Numbered from the stretch's first letter, positions 7,358 through 15,404 are shown. The stretch: DNA of 31,939 nucleotides from Candidatus Moranbacteria bacterium GW2011_GWE1_49_15 (GCA_001003855.1 LCPX01000009.1:4750-36688); one strand, 5' to 3'. The notes: generated by a model from the sequence alone, not told the origin. Program-made: numbers and translations.

Positions 7358-7762
7358 ATGAAGCCGGATTTCGATTCAGCGCTCCAAAAGCACTTTGATG
7401 CGATCACAAATAGGGATTTAAACGCTTTCAAATCCCATCTTACGCAAAACGAAACCTTGTATACCATCGTACAAAATGGGCACGCCTTCACGACTCCAGA
7501 AGAAACAATTGCTATTCATAAAGAGTGGTTCAAGGATCCTAATTGGATTTGGGAGGGTTCCGTGGTTCACAAAGTGGTTGGCGAAGATATAGCAATGGCG
7601 CTCGTTAAATATGACTACCGTGCTAAAGCGGAAGACAAACCATTCAGCACTTGGTTGACATACGTGTTTCAATTAGAAGATAACGAGTGGCGCATTATAC
7701 ACGACCACAATACCGCACTTGACTTTTATGCCTTTGCAAAATCAGCTGGGATTAATGACTAA
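7358..7762 (+). CDS. NTF2/SnoaL-like fold protein
   Basis: A single-domain cone-fold protein of about 134 residues (SnoaL/DUF4440 type). It starts DFDSALQKHFDAITNRDLNAF, then ENETLYTIVQNG- and TPEETIAIHKEWF-type elements, and ends FQLEDNEWRIIHDHNTALDF. Such proteins may be enzymes, ligand binders or immunity-type proteins, so no reaction is assigned. An upstream in-frame TTG at 7319 would add 13 residues overlapping the end of the structured element, so the ATG at 7358 is preferred. The ribosome site is weak (AAGAAG). Small NTF2-like and Nudix genes are common cargo of cassette arrays and islands. An A/T-tract hairpin follows the stop. Confidence 0.85.
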   Translation: MKPDFDSALQKHFDAITNRDLNAFKSHLTQNETLYTIVQNGHAFTTPEETIAIHKEWFKDPNWIWEGSVVHKVVGEDIAMALVKYDYRAKAEDKPFSTWLTYVFQLEDNEWRIIHDHNTALDFYAFAKSAGIND

Positions 7763-7767
7763 CAAGG

Positions 7768-7807
7768 AGAATAAAAAAAAGGGGGGGCCAGGTACCTTTT
7801 TTATTCT
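7768..7807. terminator. A/T-tract hairpin after the NTF2-like gene
   Basis: AGAATAAAAAA-rich sequence pairs with TTTTTTATTCT across a G-rich loop that includes GGTACC, with a two-base bulge in the A run. The A- and T-tracts on either side of a GC core would let it terminate transcription in either direction. Confidence 0.55.
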
Positions 7808-7836
7808 TTTAATGGTAACACGAACAGCAAGGAGGA

Positions 7837-8176
7837 ATGTTTAAGAAAGGCTTATGGAATCATGACCCGAAAGTATAGGGGTTACCGCGTGAAAACTTAT
7901 ACCAGGTTTTTTGAAATTTTCAAAAAAGACATCGGGTATTTCTGGGGCAGGGAAGGGTTTTTGCATTGCACGAATATGAATTTTATCATGCGCGTATTGC
8001 TGGTGAAGAGCGGCTTTTTTGCCGAAGAAGATCTGAAACTCAAATGGACCCAGATTTGGTACGTCTCACCACACCAGTTTTTGCAAGTGAAGGTTGATGG
8101 TAAATGGATCGATGTCGACATCTGGGCAAATGTTTACGGAGTCGGGTTCGGAAAGCATGCAAAAGGGTTCAGATAG
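7837..8176 (+). pseudogene. Transglutaminase-like (Cys-His-Asp) small protein, probable N-terminal frameshift
   Basis: The intact frame from the ATG at 7862 gives 104 residues. It carries a Cys-His-Asp arrangement of transglutaminase-like cysteine enzymes: FLHCTNMNFIMRVLLVKSG (Cys), then SPHQFLQVKVDGKWIDVDIW (His and Asp). Upstream in another frame, the ATG at 7837, just after a strong AAGGAGG, encodes MFKKGLWNHDPK and then hits TAG. Removing one G near 7873 joins it smoothly to YRGYRVKTYTRFFEIF. The gene is therefore probably frameshifted, or the assembly has an extra base. If 7862 is the real start, the protein lacks about 10 residues. The fold assignment rests on residue spacing only and is moderate. 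It is the third accessory gene facing away from the recombinase. Confidence 0.6.
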
Positions 8177-8207
8177 GTAAGAAAGGAATATATTTTTTGG
8201 AAAATAA

Positions 8208-8247
8208 AAAAGCCACCTCAATCGCTTCGCGTTGAACGGTGGCTTTT
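8208..8247. terminator. Bidirectional intrinsic terminator
   Basis: A 10-bp stem (AAAAGCCACC with GGTGGCTTTT) encloses a 20-nt loop. On the minus strand it is followed by a long T-tract, serving the 62-aa gene; on the plus strand it follows the transglutaminase-like gene. Confidence 0.88.
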
Positions 8248-8270
8248 CGGTTCTTTTGACCGTTATTTTT

Positions 8271-8288
8271 CCGGCATAATTATGCCGG
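8271..8288. repeat. 18-bp palindrome across the stop of the 62-aa gene
   Basis: CCGGCATAATTATGCCGG is a perfect palindrome containing the TAA stop of the minus-strand gene. It has no T-tract in the reading direction, so it is not a terminator by itself. It may protect the mRNA 3' end or be chance. Confidence 0.55.
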
Positions 8289-8468
8289 TTCTGCAATGAC
8301 TCGCTTGGCCATGTCGGGAGTTGGCATGGCTTCCCGGCCAGTCTTCAGCGCCTCAGCTTCAGTGGTGAATTTGAAGGCGTCTTCCTTCTCTCTTGCCCAA
8401 AGCCAAGATCCGAATCGGAGCGTTAGCCACAGGTTGCTGTGGCCGAGGCTGTCTTTCGCTACGTACAT
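8280..8468 (-). CDS. Small hypothetical protein, 62 aa
   Basis: Not recognised. The 62-residue product starts MYVAKDSLGHSNLWLTLRFG, is soluble, and has an aromatic N-terminal half followed by a charged helix-like half (FKFTTEAEALKTGREAMPTP). It is supported as a real gene by a strong Shine-Dalgarno site (AAGGAGG, 6-bp spacer) and a terminator directly downstream. It follows the membrane protein at 8503-8838 on the same strand and may be read from the same promoter at 8896-8924. Confidence 0.72.
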   Translation of the reverse strand: MYVAKDSLGHSNLWLTLRFGSWLWAREKEDAFKFTTEAEALKTGREAMPTPDMAKRVIAEPA

Positions 8469-8502
8469 GGCAATCCTCCTTGTCGTCGTGATTTGACAGT
8501 AG

Positions 8503-8838
8503 TTAGGCTTGTCGTACGATCGTTGCCACCCAGACTAGAAATATCTCAATAGTCCAAAGGCATGTGACCATTTGAATTACCCGACCTTTTTCCCTTGAGG
8601 GCAGGGTTGTCAGAAAACCCACCGCATCGACAATAGTCAGGACGAGCCAGGTTGATTTTTCCGATTGGAAACCTATGAAAACCTCCAAGGGTCCGAACCA
8701 TACGGAGTAGAGGGTTTTCAGAAAGTAAACAGGGGCCAATATGGCAATGAATCCGAAAATTTTGACATTGGTTTCATTGGACATGATTTTTTCCACCCAG
8801 ATCGTGGGACCTTCTATGAGCATGACAAGCGCTTTCAT
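8503..8838 (-). CDS. Small membrane protein, 111 aa
   Basis: No family recognised. The 111-residue protein has three likely membrane spans (about 27-45, 64-78 and 90-108) joined by short charged loops and no catalytic motif. A strong AAGGAGG sits 5 bp before the ATG, and a good sigma70-type promoter lies about 60-90 bp upstream. The 62-aa gene follows on the same strand. This pattern of own promoter, strong ribosome site and small product marks an independently expressed lineage-specific gene. Confidence 0.8.
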   Translation of the reverse strand: MKALVMLIEGPTIWVEKIMSNETNVKIFGFIAILAPVYFLKTLYSVWFGPLEVFIGFQSEKSTWLVLTIVDAVGFLTTLPSREKGRVIQMVTCLWTIEIFLVWVATIVRQA

Positions 8839-8895
8839 GAAAACCTCCTTTTCGAGATAATAAGAACTGCGGGACGTTTAAATTGACATCGATAT

Positions 8896-8924
8896 AATAT
8901 ATCAGCAAATAATGAAAGTGTCAA
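8896..8924 (-). promoter_or_regulatory. Strong sigma70-type promoter
   Basis: On the minus strand a perfect TTGACA (8924-8919) is followed by a 17-bp spacer and TATATT (8901-8896). It overlaps the stop codon of priA and would give a leader of about 50 nt before the ATG at 8838. Confidence 0.85.
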
Positions 8925-10951
8925 GCTATCTGGATAGGGTCTACGTCGATAACCCAATCCGAAGAAAGTTTTTCCAGGACCTTCCTGATCCCAAGAGGGA
9001 TTTCTTTTTGGGATGGAAATTTGAGGATGATCTGTTTTTTCCTTTTGCCTCTGACGTTGGAAACGAGCGGGTCTATCGGTCCGATCAATCTCGGCTTAGG
9101 TGAGATTGCCGAAACCGCCGTTTCCAGCTCTTTGAAGATTTTCCCGCTCTCTTTTTCGATTTTGCCCGCGTCAGCGTGTTGGCAGACGAGCTTGATCAGC
9201 TTTCCGAACGGGGGAAGGGAAAGGTCTTCGCGCAGGACAATTTCTTTTTTATAAAATTTGGCGTAGTCCATCTCCGCCGCCGCTTGGATGGCTAATCTGG
9301 ACGGGTCGAACGTCTGAACGATCGCTTTTCCAGGGAATTTGCTTCCGATCCTGCCGGTCCGACCGACCGCCTGCATGATATGCGAAAAAGCCTGTTCGTC
9401 CGTGAGGAAATCGGGAAAGGAAAAAAGGCTGTCCGCGGTGATGACTCCCACCAGGCCGACATTGGGAAAATCCCAGTTCTTCGTGATCATCTGAGTGCCG
9501 ACCAGGACGTCGATTTTTCTTTGGGAGAATCCGTCATATATTTTCTGCTGGTATCCCGGTTTTTTCGAGGAGGTCGTGTCGATCGTGGCGGTGTTCGCTC
9601 CCGGGAAAAATTTCCGGACCTCCCTTTCGACGGAGTGCGTCCCGAAGCCGACGTTCTTGAACTCAGATCCTCCGCACTCTTTGCATCTGGGGAAAATGTC
9701 GCTTTTATATGAACAGTGCAGGCATTTGTACTCGCCGCTTTTGTCATAGACCAGGGCGCGGTCGCACTTGGGGCAGAGAAGGACGGCTTTGCATTTGGCG
9801 CAGGTGGAAAAGGAGCTCATTCCCTGATGGTTGATGAAAAGGACTGTCTGCAGTTTGTTTCTAAGCGCGTATCCGATTTCATTTTGCAACGAAGTCGAGA
9901 GGAAGGAGTAGTTGGCTTTCTTTTTCCCGTCGAAACTCGTCCATTTTTCTTTGCGCATGTCGACGAGTTCGATGTCGGTAGGTTTTAAATCGAATTTTGG
10001 AATTTCTACCAAATCGATCTCCTTATTTAATGCTTGATGGTACGTTTCGATTCGGGGAGTGGCCGTTCCCAAAATCAGTTTCGCTTTGAAGATTTCGGAG
10101 AGTTTTTCCGCCACGGCGCGCGCGTCATAGCGGGGATTCATATCCCATTGCTTGAAGGAAATGTCCTGCTCCTCGTCGATGACGATCAGCTTGAGGCTCG
10201 CAAAAGGCGCGAACACCGACATCCTGGTGCCGATGACGATCTTCGCTTCGCCCGAGCGTATCTTTTCCCATTGTGTGTAAAAAGATCCTTTGGAAATCTT
10301 GCTGGTCAGGATCACGATTTCCTCCGGTTTGAATTTCGCGCTGTATCTTTCCAACGCTTGCGGGGTCAGGGTGAGTTCCGGAAGCAAGATTAGGAATTGC
10401 GCCTGCGGATCTTTCTTTTTGATCCGTGAAATGGTTTCGAGATAGACCTCGGTTTTTCCGGAAGACGCCGGACCGTGAAGGAGGAAGGTTTCAGGTTTCA
10501 GGTTAGGGGTGATGGGGGATAGGATTTTTTCCACGGCTTCCTGCTGCTCTTTGGTCAGCGTCACCTGCTTTCGATTTCCAACTTCCGGATTTTTGATGCG
10601 GAGCCCTTTTCTTTCCTTCACTATTTTCGGGATGAAGTGCTTGAGGGAAATACCGAGAGGGGAAACGTAATGTTGCGAGATGAATTTAGCCAATTCCAAT
10701 TGTTTTTCCGTCAGAAAGTTTTCCGCTTGGACGGAAATGACGTTTTTAAGTTTGAAGTTTCCCAACCTTTCGAAATCGGACCTGCTCCCGAGCACTATTC
10801 CCTGGATCGTTCTTCGGAAAAGGGGAATGCTGACCAACGATCCCGCCGGTATTTCTTCATGATGGAGGTATGAAAAAGCCTGTCCTCTGGATAGGGGGAT
10901 TCTGGCAAGCGGAATTACGTCAATGATGAATTTTTTCGGCTTATTCTCCAT
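8921..10951 (-). CDS. priA: Primosomal protein N' (PriA helicase)
   Basis: A 3'-5' DNA helicase that reloads the replisome at stalled forks. The 676-residue protein has an N-terminal DNA-binding region (residues 1-120). Helicase motifs follow: Walker A GPASSGKT (160-167), the Walker B box DEEQD (259-263, where DEEH is usual) and GTATPR (295-300). Eight zinc-binding cysteines, in pairs, lie at 384/387, 393/396, 410/413 and 423/426, and a C-terminal helicase half ends in the C-terminal domain. Length is slightly under the 730 of E. coli. It is transcribed alone on the minus strand, divergent from thpR. The identity is certain; the Gln in the DEEH box is a small oddity. Confidence 0.97.
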   Translation of the reverse strand: MENKPKKFIIDVIPLARIPLSRGQAFSYLHHEEIPAGSLVSIPLFRRTIQGIVLGSRSDFERLGNFKLKNVISVQAENFLTEKQLELAKFISQHYVSPLGISLKHFIPKIVKERKGLRIKNPEVGNRKQVTLTKEQQEAVEKILSPITPNLKPETFLLHGPASSGKTEVYLETISRIKKKDPQAQFLILLPELTLTPQALERYSAKFKPEEIVILTSKISKGSFYTQWEKIRSGEAKIVIGTRMSVFAPFASLKLIVIDEEQDISFKQWDMNPRYDARAVAEKLSEIFKAKLILGTATPRIETYHQALNKEIDLVEIPKFDLKPTDIELVDMRKEKWTSFDGKKKANYSFLSTSLQNEIGYALRNKLQTVLFINHQGMSSFSTCAKCKAVLLCPKCDRALVYDKSGEYKCLHCSYKSDIFPRCKECGGSEFKNVGFGTHSVEREVRKFFPGANTATIDTTSSKKPGYQQKIYDGFSQRKIDVLVGTQMITKNWDFPNVGLVGVITADSLFSFPDFLTDEQAFSHIMQAVGRTGRIGSKFPGKAIVQTFDPSRLAIQAAAEMDYAKFYKKEIVLREDLSLPPFGKLIKLVCQHADAGKIEKESGKIFKELETAVSAISPKPRLIGPIDPLVSNVRGKRKKQIILKFPSQKEIPLGIRKVLEKLSSDWVIDVDPIQIA

Positions 10952-11015
10952 TGCTCAATTTTAGCAGAAAGGGAGGGGGAAGTAACCTTGACAGCGGAAT
11001 TAAAGAGTGTCCTTA

Positions 11016-11052
11016 TTTTGAACGGCTGCCACGCAGTCCCAGCCGTTCAAAA
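11016..11052. repeat. 13-bp inverted repeat between priA and thpR
   Basis: TTTTGAACGGCTG (11016-11028) pairs perfectly with 11040-11052 around an 11-nt loop. There is no T-tract in either direction, so it is not an obvious terminator. It sits directly upstream of the thpR promoter and between divergent genes, so it could be an operator or a structured leader of priA. Confidence 0.6.
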
Positions 11053-11056
11053 GGGC

Positions 11057-11085
11057 TTGAATAAAAGAAAGTTGTCTGCTATGCT
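11057..11085 (+). promoter_or_regulatory. Promoter giving a leaderless thpR transcript
   Basis: TTGAAT (11057-11062), a 17-bp spacer and TATGCT (11080-11085). The expected start point, 6-7 bp downstream, coincides with the ATG at 11092, so the mRNA would begin at or beside the start codon. Confidence 0.65.
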
Positions 11086-11091
11086 GGCTTT

Positions 11092-11637
11092 ATGCAAAAA
11101 AGAAAGATATTCATCGAAATAGAGGTTCCTAACCAGGTCAAAAAAAGGCTTGTTGAAAGGACGGAAAAATGGCAAACCCTGCCGGTAAAGTGGACGAGGC
11201 AGGAAAATCTGCATATAACGCTGCTGTTTTTGGGCTATGTGGACGAGAGCGTCATTCCCGATATCTGCCTTAAGGTTTCCGAGGCCGCTTCGCGCATCGA
11301 GCCTTTCGATATTTATTTCGATAAAATAGAAATCGGTCCAAATACCCAAAAACCCCAAATGGTTTGGTTTGCCGGGGAGGCAAGCGAGGAACTCAAAAAT
11401 CTTTATGAGGCGGTCGAGAAGGAGCTGGATATTTTCCAGACCGGAAAAAAGGAATTCCGTCCTCACGTGACGCTGGGAAGGATCAGGAAAGCCAAATGGG
11501 AATCCTTGAAAGACAAACCGGAAATCGACGAACAGTTCAAGGTCGCTATGTCCGTCGACAATATCTTGGTCATGGAAAGCAAGGGGGAAGAAGGCGGTCA
11601 GGAGTATCACGTGATTGAAAGTTGCCCCCTAGCTTAG
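11092..11637 (+). CDS. thpR: RNA 2',3'-cyclic phosphodiesterase (2'-5' RNA ligase family)
   Basis: A 2H-phosphoesterase that opens 2',3'-cyclic phosphates on RNA ends and can join 2'-5' linkages in vitro. Both catalytic HxTx motifs are visible in the 181-residue protein: HITL (41-44, in NLHITLLFLG) and HVTL (125-128, in FRPHVTLGRIRK), at the usual spacing. The start MQKRKIFIEIEVP is typical of the family. There is no ribosome site, and the promoter spacing suggests a leaderless mRNA. It is not obviously co-transcribed with the glycosyltransferase gene 146 bp downstream. Confidence 0.95.
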   Translation: MQKRKIFIEIEVPNQVKKRLVERTEKWQTLPVKWTRQENLHITLLFLGYVDESVIPDICLKVSEAASRIEPFDIYFDKIEIGPNTQKPQMVWFAGEASEELKNLYEAVEKELDIFQTGKKEFRPHVTLGRIRKAKWESLKDKPEIDEQFKVAMSVDNILVMESKGEEGGQEYHVIESCPLA

Positions 11638-11724
11638 AAATCCGTTGAACGGAAAGAGGAAATCAGTTTAAGAGAACGGAAATTGGAAACTGGAAAGGTC
11701 CTTTTTCTGATTTCTTGTTTCATG

Positions 11725-11777
11725 AACCATTTTCTGTTTTCTCCGTTTGCCGGCAGGCAGGCAATAAACCATTTTCT
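11725..11777. repeat. GCCGGCAGGC repeat copy 2 flanked by an 11-bp direct repeat
   Basis: AACCATTTTCT occurs at 11725-11735 and again at 11767-11777. Between the copies lies TTTGCCGGCAGGCAGGCAAT (11746-11765), the partner of the repeat at 1263-1283. The layout looks like a small insertion with a target duplication, but 11 bp can arise by chance. Confidence 0.5.
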
Positions 11778-11783
11778 TGATTT

Positions 11784-12509
11784 ATGGATATACTCGGCGT
11801 CAGGGTGGATAATCTTAGCAGGGAAGATATACTTGCGAAAATAGAAAGTTTTTTCGATGAACCGAAATTCCATCAGGTTGCGACTATCAATCCGGAATTC
11901 ATTCTCAAAGCGCAGGAGGATGCTGGATTTAGGAATATTTTGAACTATGGCGATCTGAATGTCGCCGACGGAATCGGTTTGAAATACGCTTTCGTGCGTT
12001 ACGGATCCTGGCTGAAGGCGAGGCTTGCCGGAGCTGACCTGATGCAAGAAGCATTGAAGATGGCTGAGGGCAGGGGACTGGGTGTATTTCTGGCGATCAA
12101 TAAAGACGGATTAAGCAATTTTGAAGAAATAAGGGACGCTTTATTGAAAATTTATCCCAAACTAAGCATCGAAGGTGAGGATTTTGATCCCCTCGATTTA
12201 GCCTATAAGCTGAAAACTGAAAGCTGCAAGCTGCTTCTTTGCAATTTCGGAGCGCCGCTCCAGGAGAAGTTCATAAATTCCCAAAAAAATGATATAATTA
12301 GGGTGGCCATGGGAGTCGGCGGAAGTTTCGATTTTTTGACCGGAAAGGTCGGAAGAGCTCCGATTTGGATGAGGAATGTCGGGCTGGAATGGCTTTGGAG
12401 GGCGATCGTCCAACCCATGGACAAGGCGAAGAGATTGAGGAGGATTTTCAAGGCGGTAATAATTTTTCCGTTAAAAGTAATTTTCGACAGAAGTTATGGA
12501 AAACAATGA
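11784..12509 (+). CDS. WecG/TagA/CpsF family glycosyltransferase (GT26)
   Basis: Adds an N-acetylmannosamine-type sugar to a lipid-linked GlcNAc or similar acceptor in cell-envelope polymer synthesis. The 241-residue protein shows the family signatures TINPEFILKA (34-43), ADGIGL (61-66) with the catalytic Asp, RLAGADL (80-86), CNFGAPLQEKF (153-163) and GVGGSFDFLTGKVGRAP (177-193), followed by the basic C-terminal membrane-association tail. Length is normal. It overlaps the start of gltX by 14 bp. Together with the LCP ligase at the window start it implies a wall-linked glycopolymer pathway. Confidence 0.94.
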   Translation: MDILGVRVDNLSREDILAKIESFFDEPKFHQVATINPEFILKAQEDAGFRNILNYGDLNVADGIGLKYAFVRYGSWLKARLAGADLMQEALKMAEGRGLGVFLAINKDGLSNFEEIRDALLKIYPKLSIEGEDFDPLDLAYKLKTESCKLLLCNFGAPLQEKFINSQKNDIIRVAMGVGGSFDFLTGKVGRAPIWMRNVGLEWLWRAIVQPMDKAKRLRRIFKAVIIFPLKVIFDRSYGKQ

Positions 12510-14046
12510 AGACACAAGGGTACGTTTCGCGCCTTCGCCGACAGGGCAACTCCACGTAGGGAGCCTTCGGACGGCTTTATATAATTATCTTTTTGCCAAA
12601 AAAACTGGCGGGAAGATGCTTCTTCGCATCGAAGATACGGACCAAAAAAGATTCGTTCCGGGAGCCGTGGAAAGCTTGATCAAATGGCTGAGATGGTCCG
12701 GAATAGCCTGGGATGAAGGGGTTTTCGTCGATCCTGAAAAAATAAAAAATCACAAATCCGAGATCGTCGAATCTAAAAATTATGAAGGCGTCTTGGAGGC
12801 GGGAAATTTCGGGCCGTATATCCAATCCGAAAGATTGGATATCTATAGGAAATATGCCAAGCAGCTTGTCGCTGAAGGCAAGGCTTATTACTGTTTCTGC
12901 GAGCCTCAGCGATTGGAGAAAATGAGGGAAGACCAGACGAAGAATGGCAAGTCCCCGATGTATGACAGGTTTTGCCTGACGAATCTCAAGGAGGAGGAAA
13001 TAAACGAAAATTTGAAAAAAGAATGTCCGCACACCATCAGGCTTAAGATACCGAGGGATGAAGCGGTGGTTTTCGAGGATGTGATCCGAGGCAAGGTTTC
13101 ATTCAGCACCAATACGATCGACGACCAAGTGATCTTGAAGTCGGACGGTTTTCCCACTTACCATTTGGCCAGTGTGGTCGATGATTATGAAATGAAAATA
13201 TCCCACGTCATACGCGGCGAAGAGTGGCTTCCCAGCACGCCGAAACACGTGCTTCTTTATCGGGCTTTCGGTTGGGAGGTGCCGATGTTCGCCCATCTGC
13301 CGTTGCTTTTGAATACGGAAAAGAAAAAGCTTTCCAAAAGGCAGGGTGACGTCGCGGTGGAGGATTATGTGGAAAAAGGTTATCTCAAAGAGGCTTTGGT
13401 CAATTTTGTCGCCCTCTTGGGTTGGAATCCCGGAAAAGGAAAAACCCAGGAAATCTTTTCCGTCGAGGAGCTCATTGAAGAATTCGAACTCTCCAAGGTG
13501 CACAAAGCCGGAGCGGTTTTTGATTTGAAAAAACTGGATTGGATCAACGGGCAGTATATTAAAAAAATGTCGGCTGACAAGTTGTATGTCCAAACCCTGC
13601 CGTTTTTCGAGAGGAAGGAATTTTTCATGAAAGCTCCTGAGGAATGCAAGAATGAGGAATATCTCAAGAAAGTCCTCGCGATCGAACAGGAAAGACTGCT
13701 CAAACTTTCGGATGTCGGGGAGGAAAACAAGTTTTTCTTCAATGATATTTTCGTCTATGACGTCGGATTACTTGCCTGGAAAGACATGGGCATGGATAAA
13801 GTGGAGGAAAATTTGAAAGTGGCAAAAAATCTTCTGGACGGAATTTCTGGGAATGATTGGACCAGAGAGAGCGTAGCCAAAATCCTTTTGGAAGCGGCCG
13901 GCGAGAACCGGGGAGAATTCCTTTGGCCGCTCAGAGTCGCGCTTACCGGCGAACAAAGGTCTCCTTCTCCGTCGGACGTGGCGTGGGTAGTCGGCAAGGA
14001 AGAATGCCTCCGAAGAATAGACAGGGCTTTGGCCTTGATGAAATAA
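12496..14046 (+). CDS. gltX: Glutamate-tRNA ligase
   Basis: A class I aminoacyl-tRNA synthetase charging tRNA(Glu). The 516-residue protein has the N-terminal RFAPSPTGQLHVGS with the HIGH-type motif at 20-23, then LLRIEDTDQKR. The KMSKS-type loop KLSKR is at 278-282, followed by the helical anticodon-binding half. In lineages without GlnRS this enzyme also mischarges tRNA(Gln) for repair by GatCAB; that is possible here but not visible. The ATG lies inside the end of the preceding glycosyltransferase gene (14-bp overlap), so translation is likely coupled. The coding sequence is intact. Confidence 0.97.
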   Translation: MENNEDTRVRFAPSPTGQLHVGSLRTALYNYLFAKKTGGKMLLRIEDTDQKRFVPGAVESLIKWLRWSGIAWDEGVFVDPEKIKNHKSEIVESKNYEGVLEAGNFGPYIQSERLDIYRKYAKQLVAEGKAYYCFCEPQRLEKMREDQTKNGKSPMYDRFCLTNLKEEEINENLKKECPHTIRLKIPRDEAVVFEDVIRGKVSFSTNTIDDQVILKSDGFPTYHLASVVDDYEMKISHVIRGEEWLPSTPKHVLLYRAFGWEVPMFAHLPLLLNTEKKKLSKRQGDVAVEDYVEKGYLKEALVNFVALLGWNPGKGKTQEIFSVEELIEEFELSKVHKAGAVFDLKKLDWINGQYIKKMSADKLYVQTLPFFERKEFFMKAPEECKNEEYLKKVLAIEQERLLKLSDVGEENKFFFNDIFVYDVGLLAWKDMGMDKVEENLKVAKNLLDGISGNDWTRESVAKILLEAAGENRGEFLWPLRVALTGEQRSPSPSDVAWVVGKEECLRRIDRALALMK

Positions 14047-14076
14047 GAAGCGGAATCGAAAAAAACAAAAAGAAAA

Positions 14077-15399
14077 ATGAAATCCATTATCAGTATGGCA
14101 AATAAAAAGAAAATCTTCGCGATGCCTATCATCGCGGTTTTGGTTTTGTCGGTGACAGTTTTCTCCTACTCCGAAGCCGAAACGATAGATGAATTGGCCG
14201 GTACCGGCCAGGACGAAGAAACCCAGAAGAAAATCGAGGAGTTGGAAGAAAAAGCCGAGAAATACCGCGAAATAATCGAAGTCAAGCAGAAGCAGCAGGA
14301 GTCGCTGAGCAACCAGATATCGATAATGAACGCCAACATATACCAGGTCGAGACCGAAATCAGCGCGAATAAGCAGAAGATAGAAGCTCTCAATACCGAC
14401 ATATCCAGGAAACAAACGGAAATCCGCGACAAGGAGGAAACCATTCTTTCCCAGAAAAAACTCATCGCCGACCTCCTGAAAGTTTTCTATGAGAACCAGC
14501 ATCAGAATATTTTGGCGGTATTCCTTTCCAGCGGCAAGTTCGATCCGTTTTTATCCCAAAAGGACCAATTGGCGCAAACCGGAGACAAGATCCGTGAAAT
14601 CCTTGAAAACGTGAGGTCGCTCAAGGAGAAACTCGAGGAAGAAAAAAAATCGCTGGAAGGGGACAGGGCCAAGTTGACCGAACTGCATTTGGATCTTCAA
14701 GACAAGAATCAGAATTTGGAAAACAACAAGACCCAGAAACAAATCCTGTTGACTCAAACGCAGGGCGAAGAGGAGAGATATAAGAAGCTTTTGGAGAAAG
14801 TCGAGGAGCAGAAACTGGAACTCTTGAACATCGACGAGTTGTATCTGGCCAGCGGCCTGTCAGTTGATGATTTCAAGAAGCCCCCGTCGTCGCTCAACGC
14901 CTCCTTGTCTTGGTTTTATTCCCAGAAAGATTCTTCGTGGGCCAATACCACCATCGGTAATTCGAAAAGTAAACTCAAGGACTGGGGTTGTGCCGTCGCC
15001 GCGGTAGCGATGGTTTTCACAAAGCATAAGGACGCGATAACTCCAAAAACTCTCGCCAAAGAGCCCATTTTTTCTTGGGATCTTATTAAGTGGCCGTCGG
15101 AATCCTTACCTTCGGGAAAAGTCGAGATAGACAGCCATGGTTTTTACCACGGCAACATAAGTTGGTCGGCGGTGGAGGATGCTATCGAAGACGGCAACCC
15201 CGTCATAGTTTACATAAAAAGGACTAAAGGAGGCGGACATTACGTGGTCATCCACAACAAGGACAAAAAGTCGGGGGACTACGTCGTGCACGATCCATAT
15301 TTCGGGCCCAATCTCTATCTGTCCACCTCCAGAGCATTGGTCGGATCGATGGGATCGAGCAGTTCGACCGTCATCGACCAGATGATAATATACGAATAA
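14077..15399 (+). CDS. Secreted coiled-coil protein with C39-like peptidase domain
   Basis: A 440-residue extracytoplasmic protein. A signal peptide covers about residues 1-35 (KKKIFAMPIIAVLVLSVTVFSYSEA). Residues about 45-265 form a long coiled coil of the PcsB/CwlO kind found in cell-separation hydrolases. Residues 285-440 form a papain-like C39-type domain with Cys305 (DWGCAVAAVAM), His388 (GGGHYVVIH) and Asp406 (VVHDPYFG). It probably cleaves peptides or wall cross-links, perhaps regulated by FtsEX-like signalling through the coil as in PcsB; that part is inference. An in-frame ATG at 14095 is an alternative start. It follows gltX by 30 bp and precedes a broken small gene by 5 bp. Confidence 0.88.
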   Translation: MKSIISMANKKKIFAMPIIAVLVLSVTVFSYSEAETIDELAGTGQDEETQKKIEELEEKAEKYREIIEVKQKQQESLSNQISIMNANIYQVETEISANKQKIEALNTDISRKQTEIRDKEETILSQKKLIADLLKVFYENQHQNILAVFLSSGKFDPFLSQKDQLAQTGDKIREILENVRSLKEKLEEEKKSLEGDRAKLTELHLDLQDKNQNLENNKTQKQILLTQTQGEEERYKKLLEKVEEQKLELLNIDELYLASGLSVDDFKKPPSSLNASLSWFYSQKDSSWANTTIGNSKSKLKDWGCAVAAVAMVFTKHKDAITPKTLAKEPIFSWDLIKWPSESLPSGKVEIDSHGFYHGNISWSAVEDAIEDGNPVIVYIKRTKGGGHYVVIHNKDKKSGDYVVHDPYFGPNLYLSTSRALVGSMGSSSSTVIDQMIIYE

Positions 15400-15404
15400 T
15401 CCTG

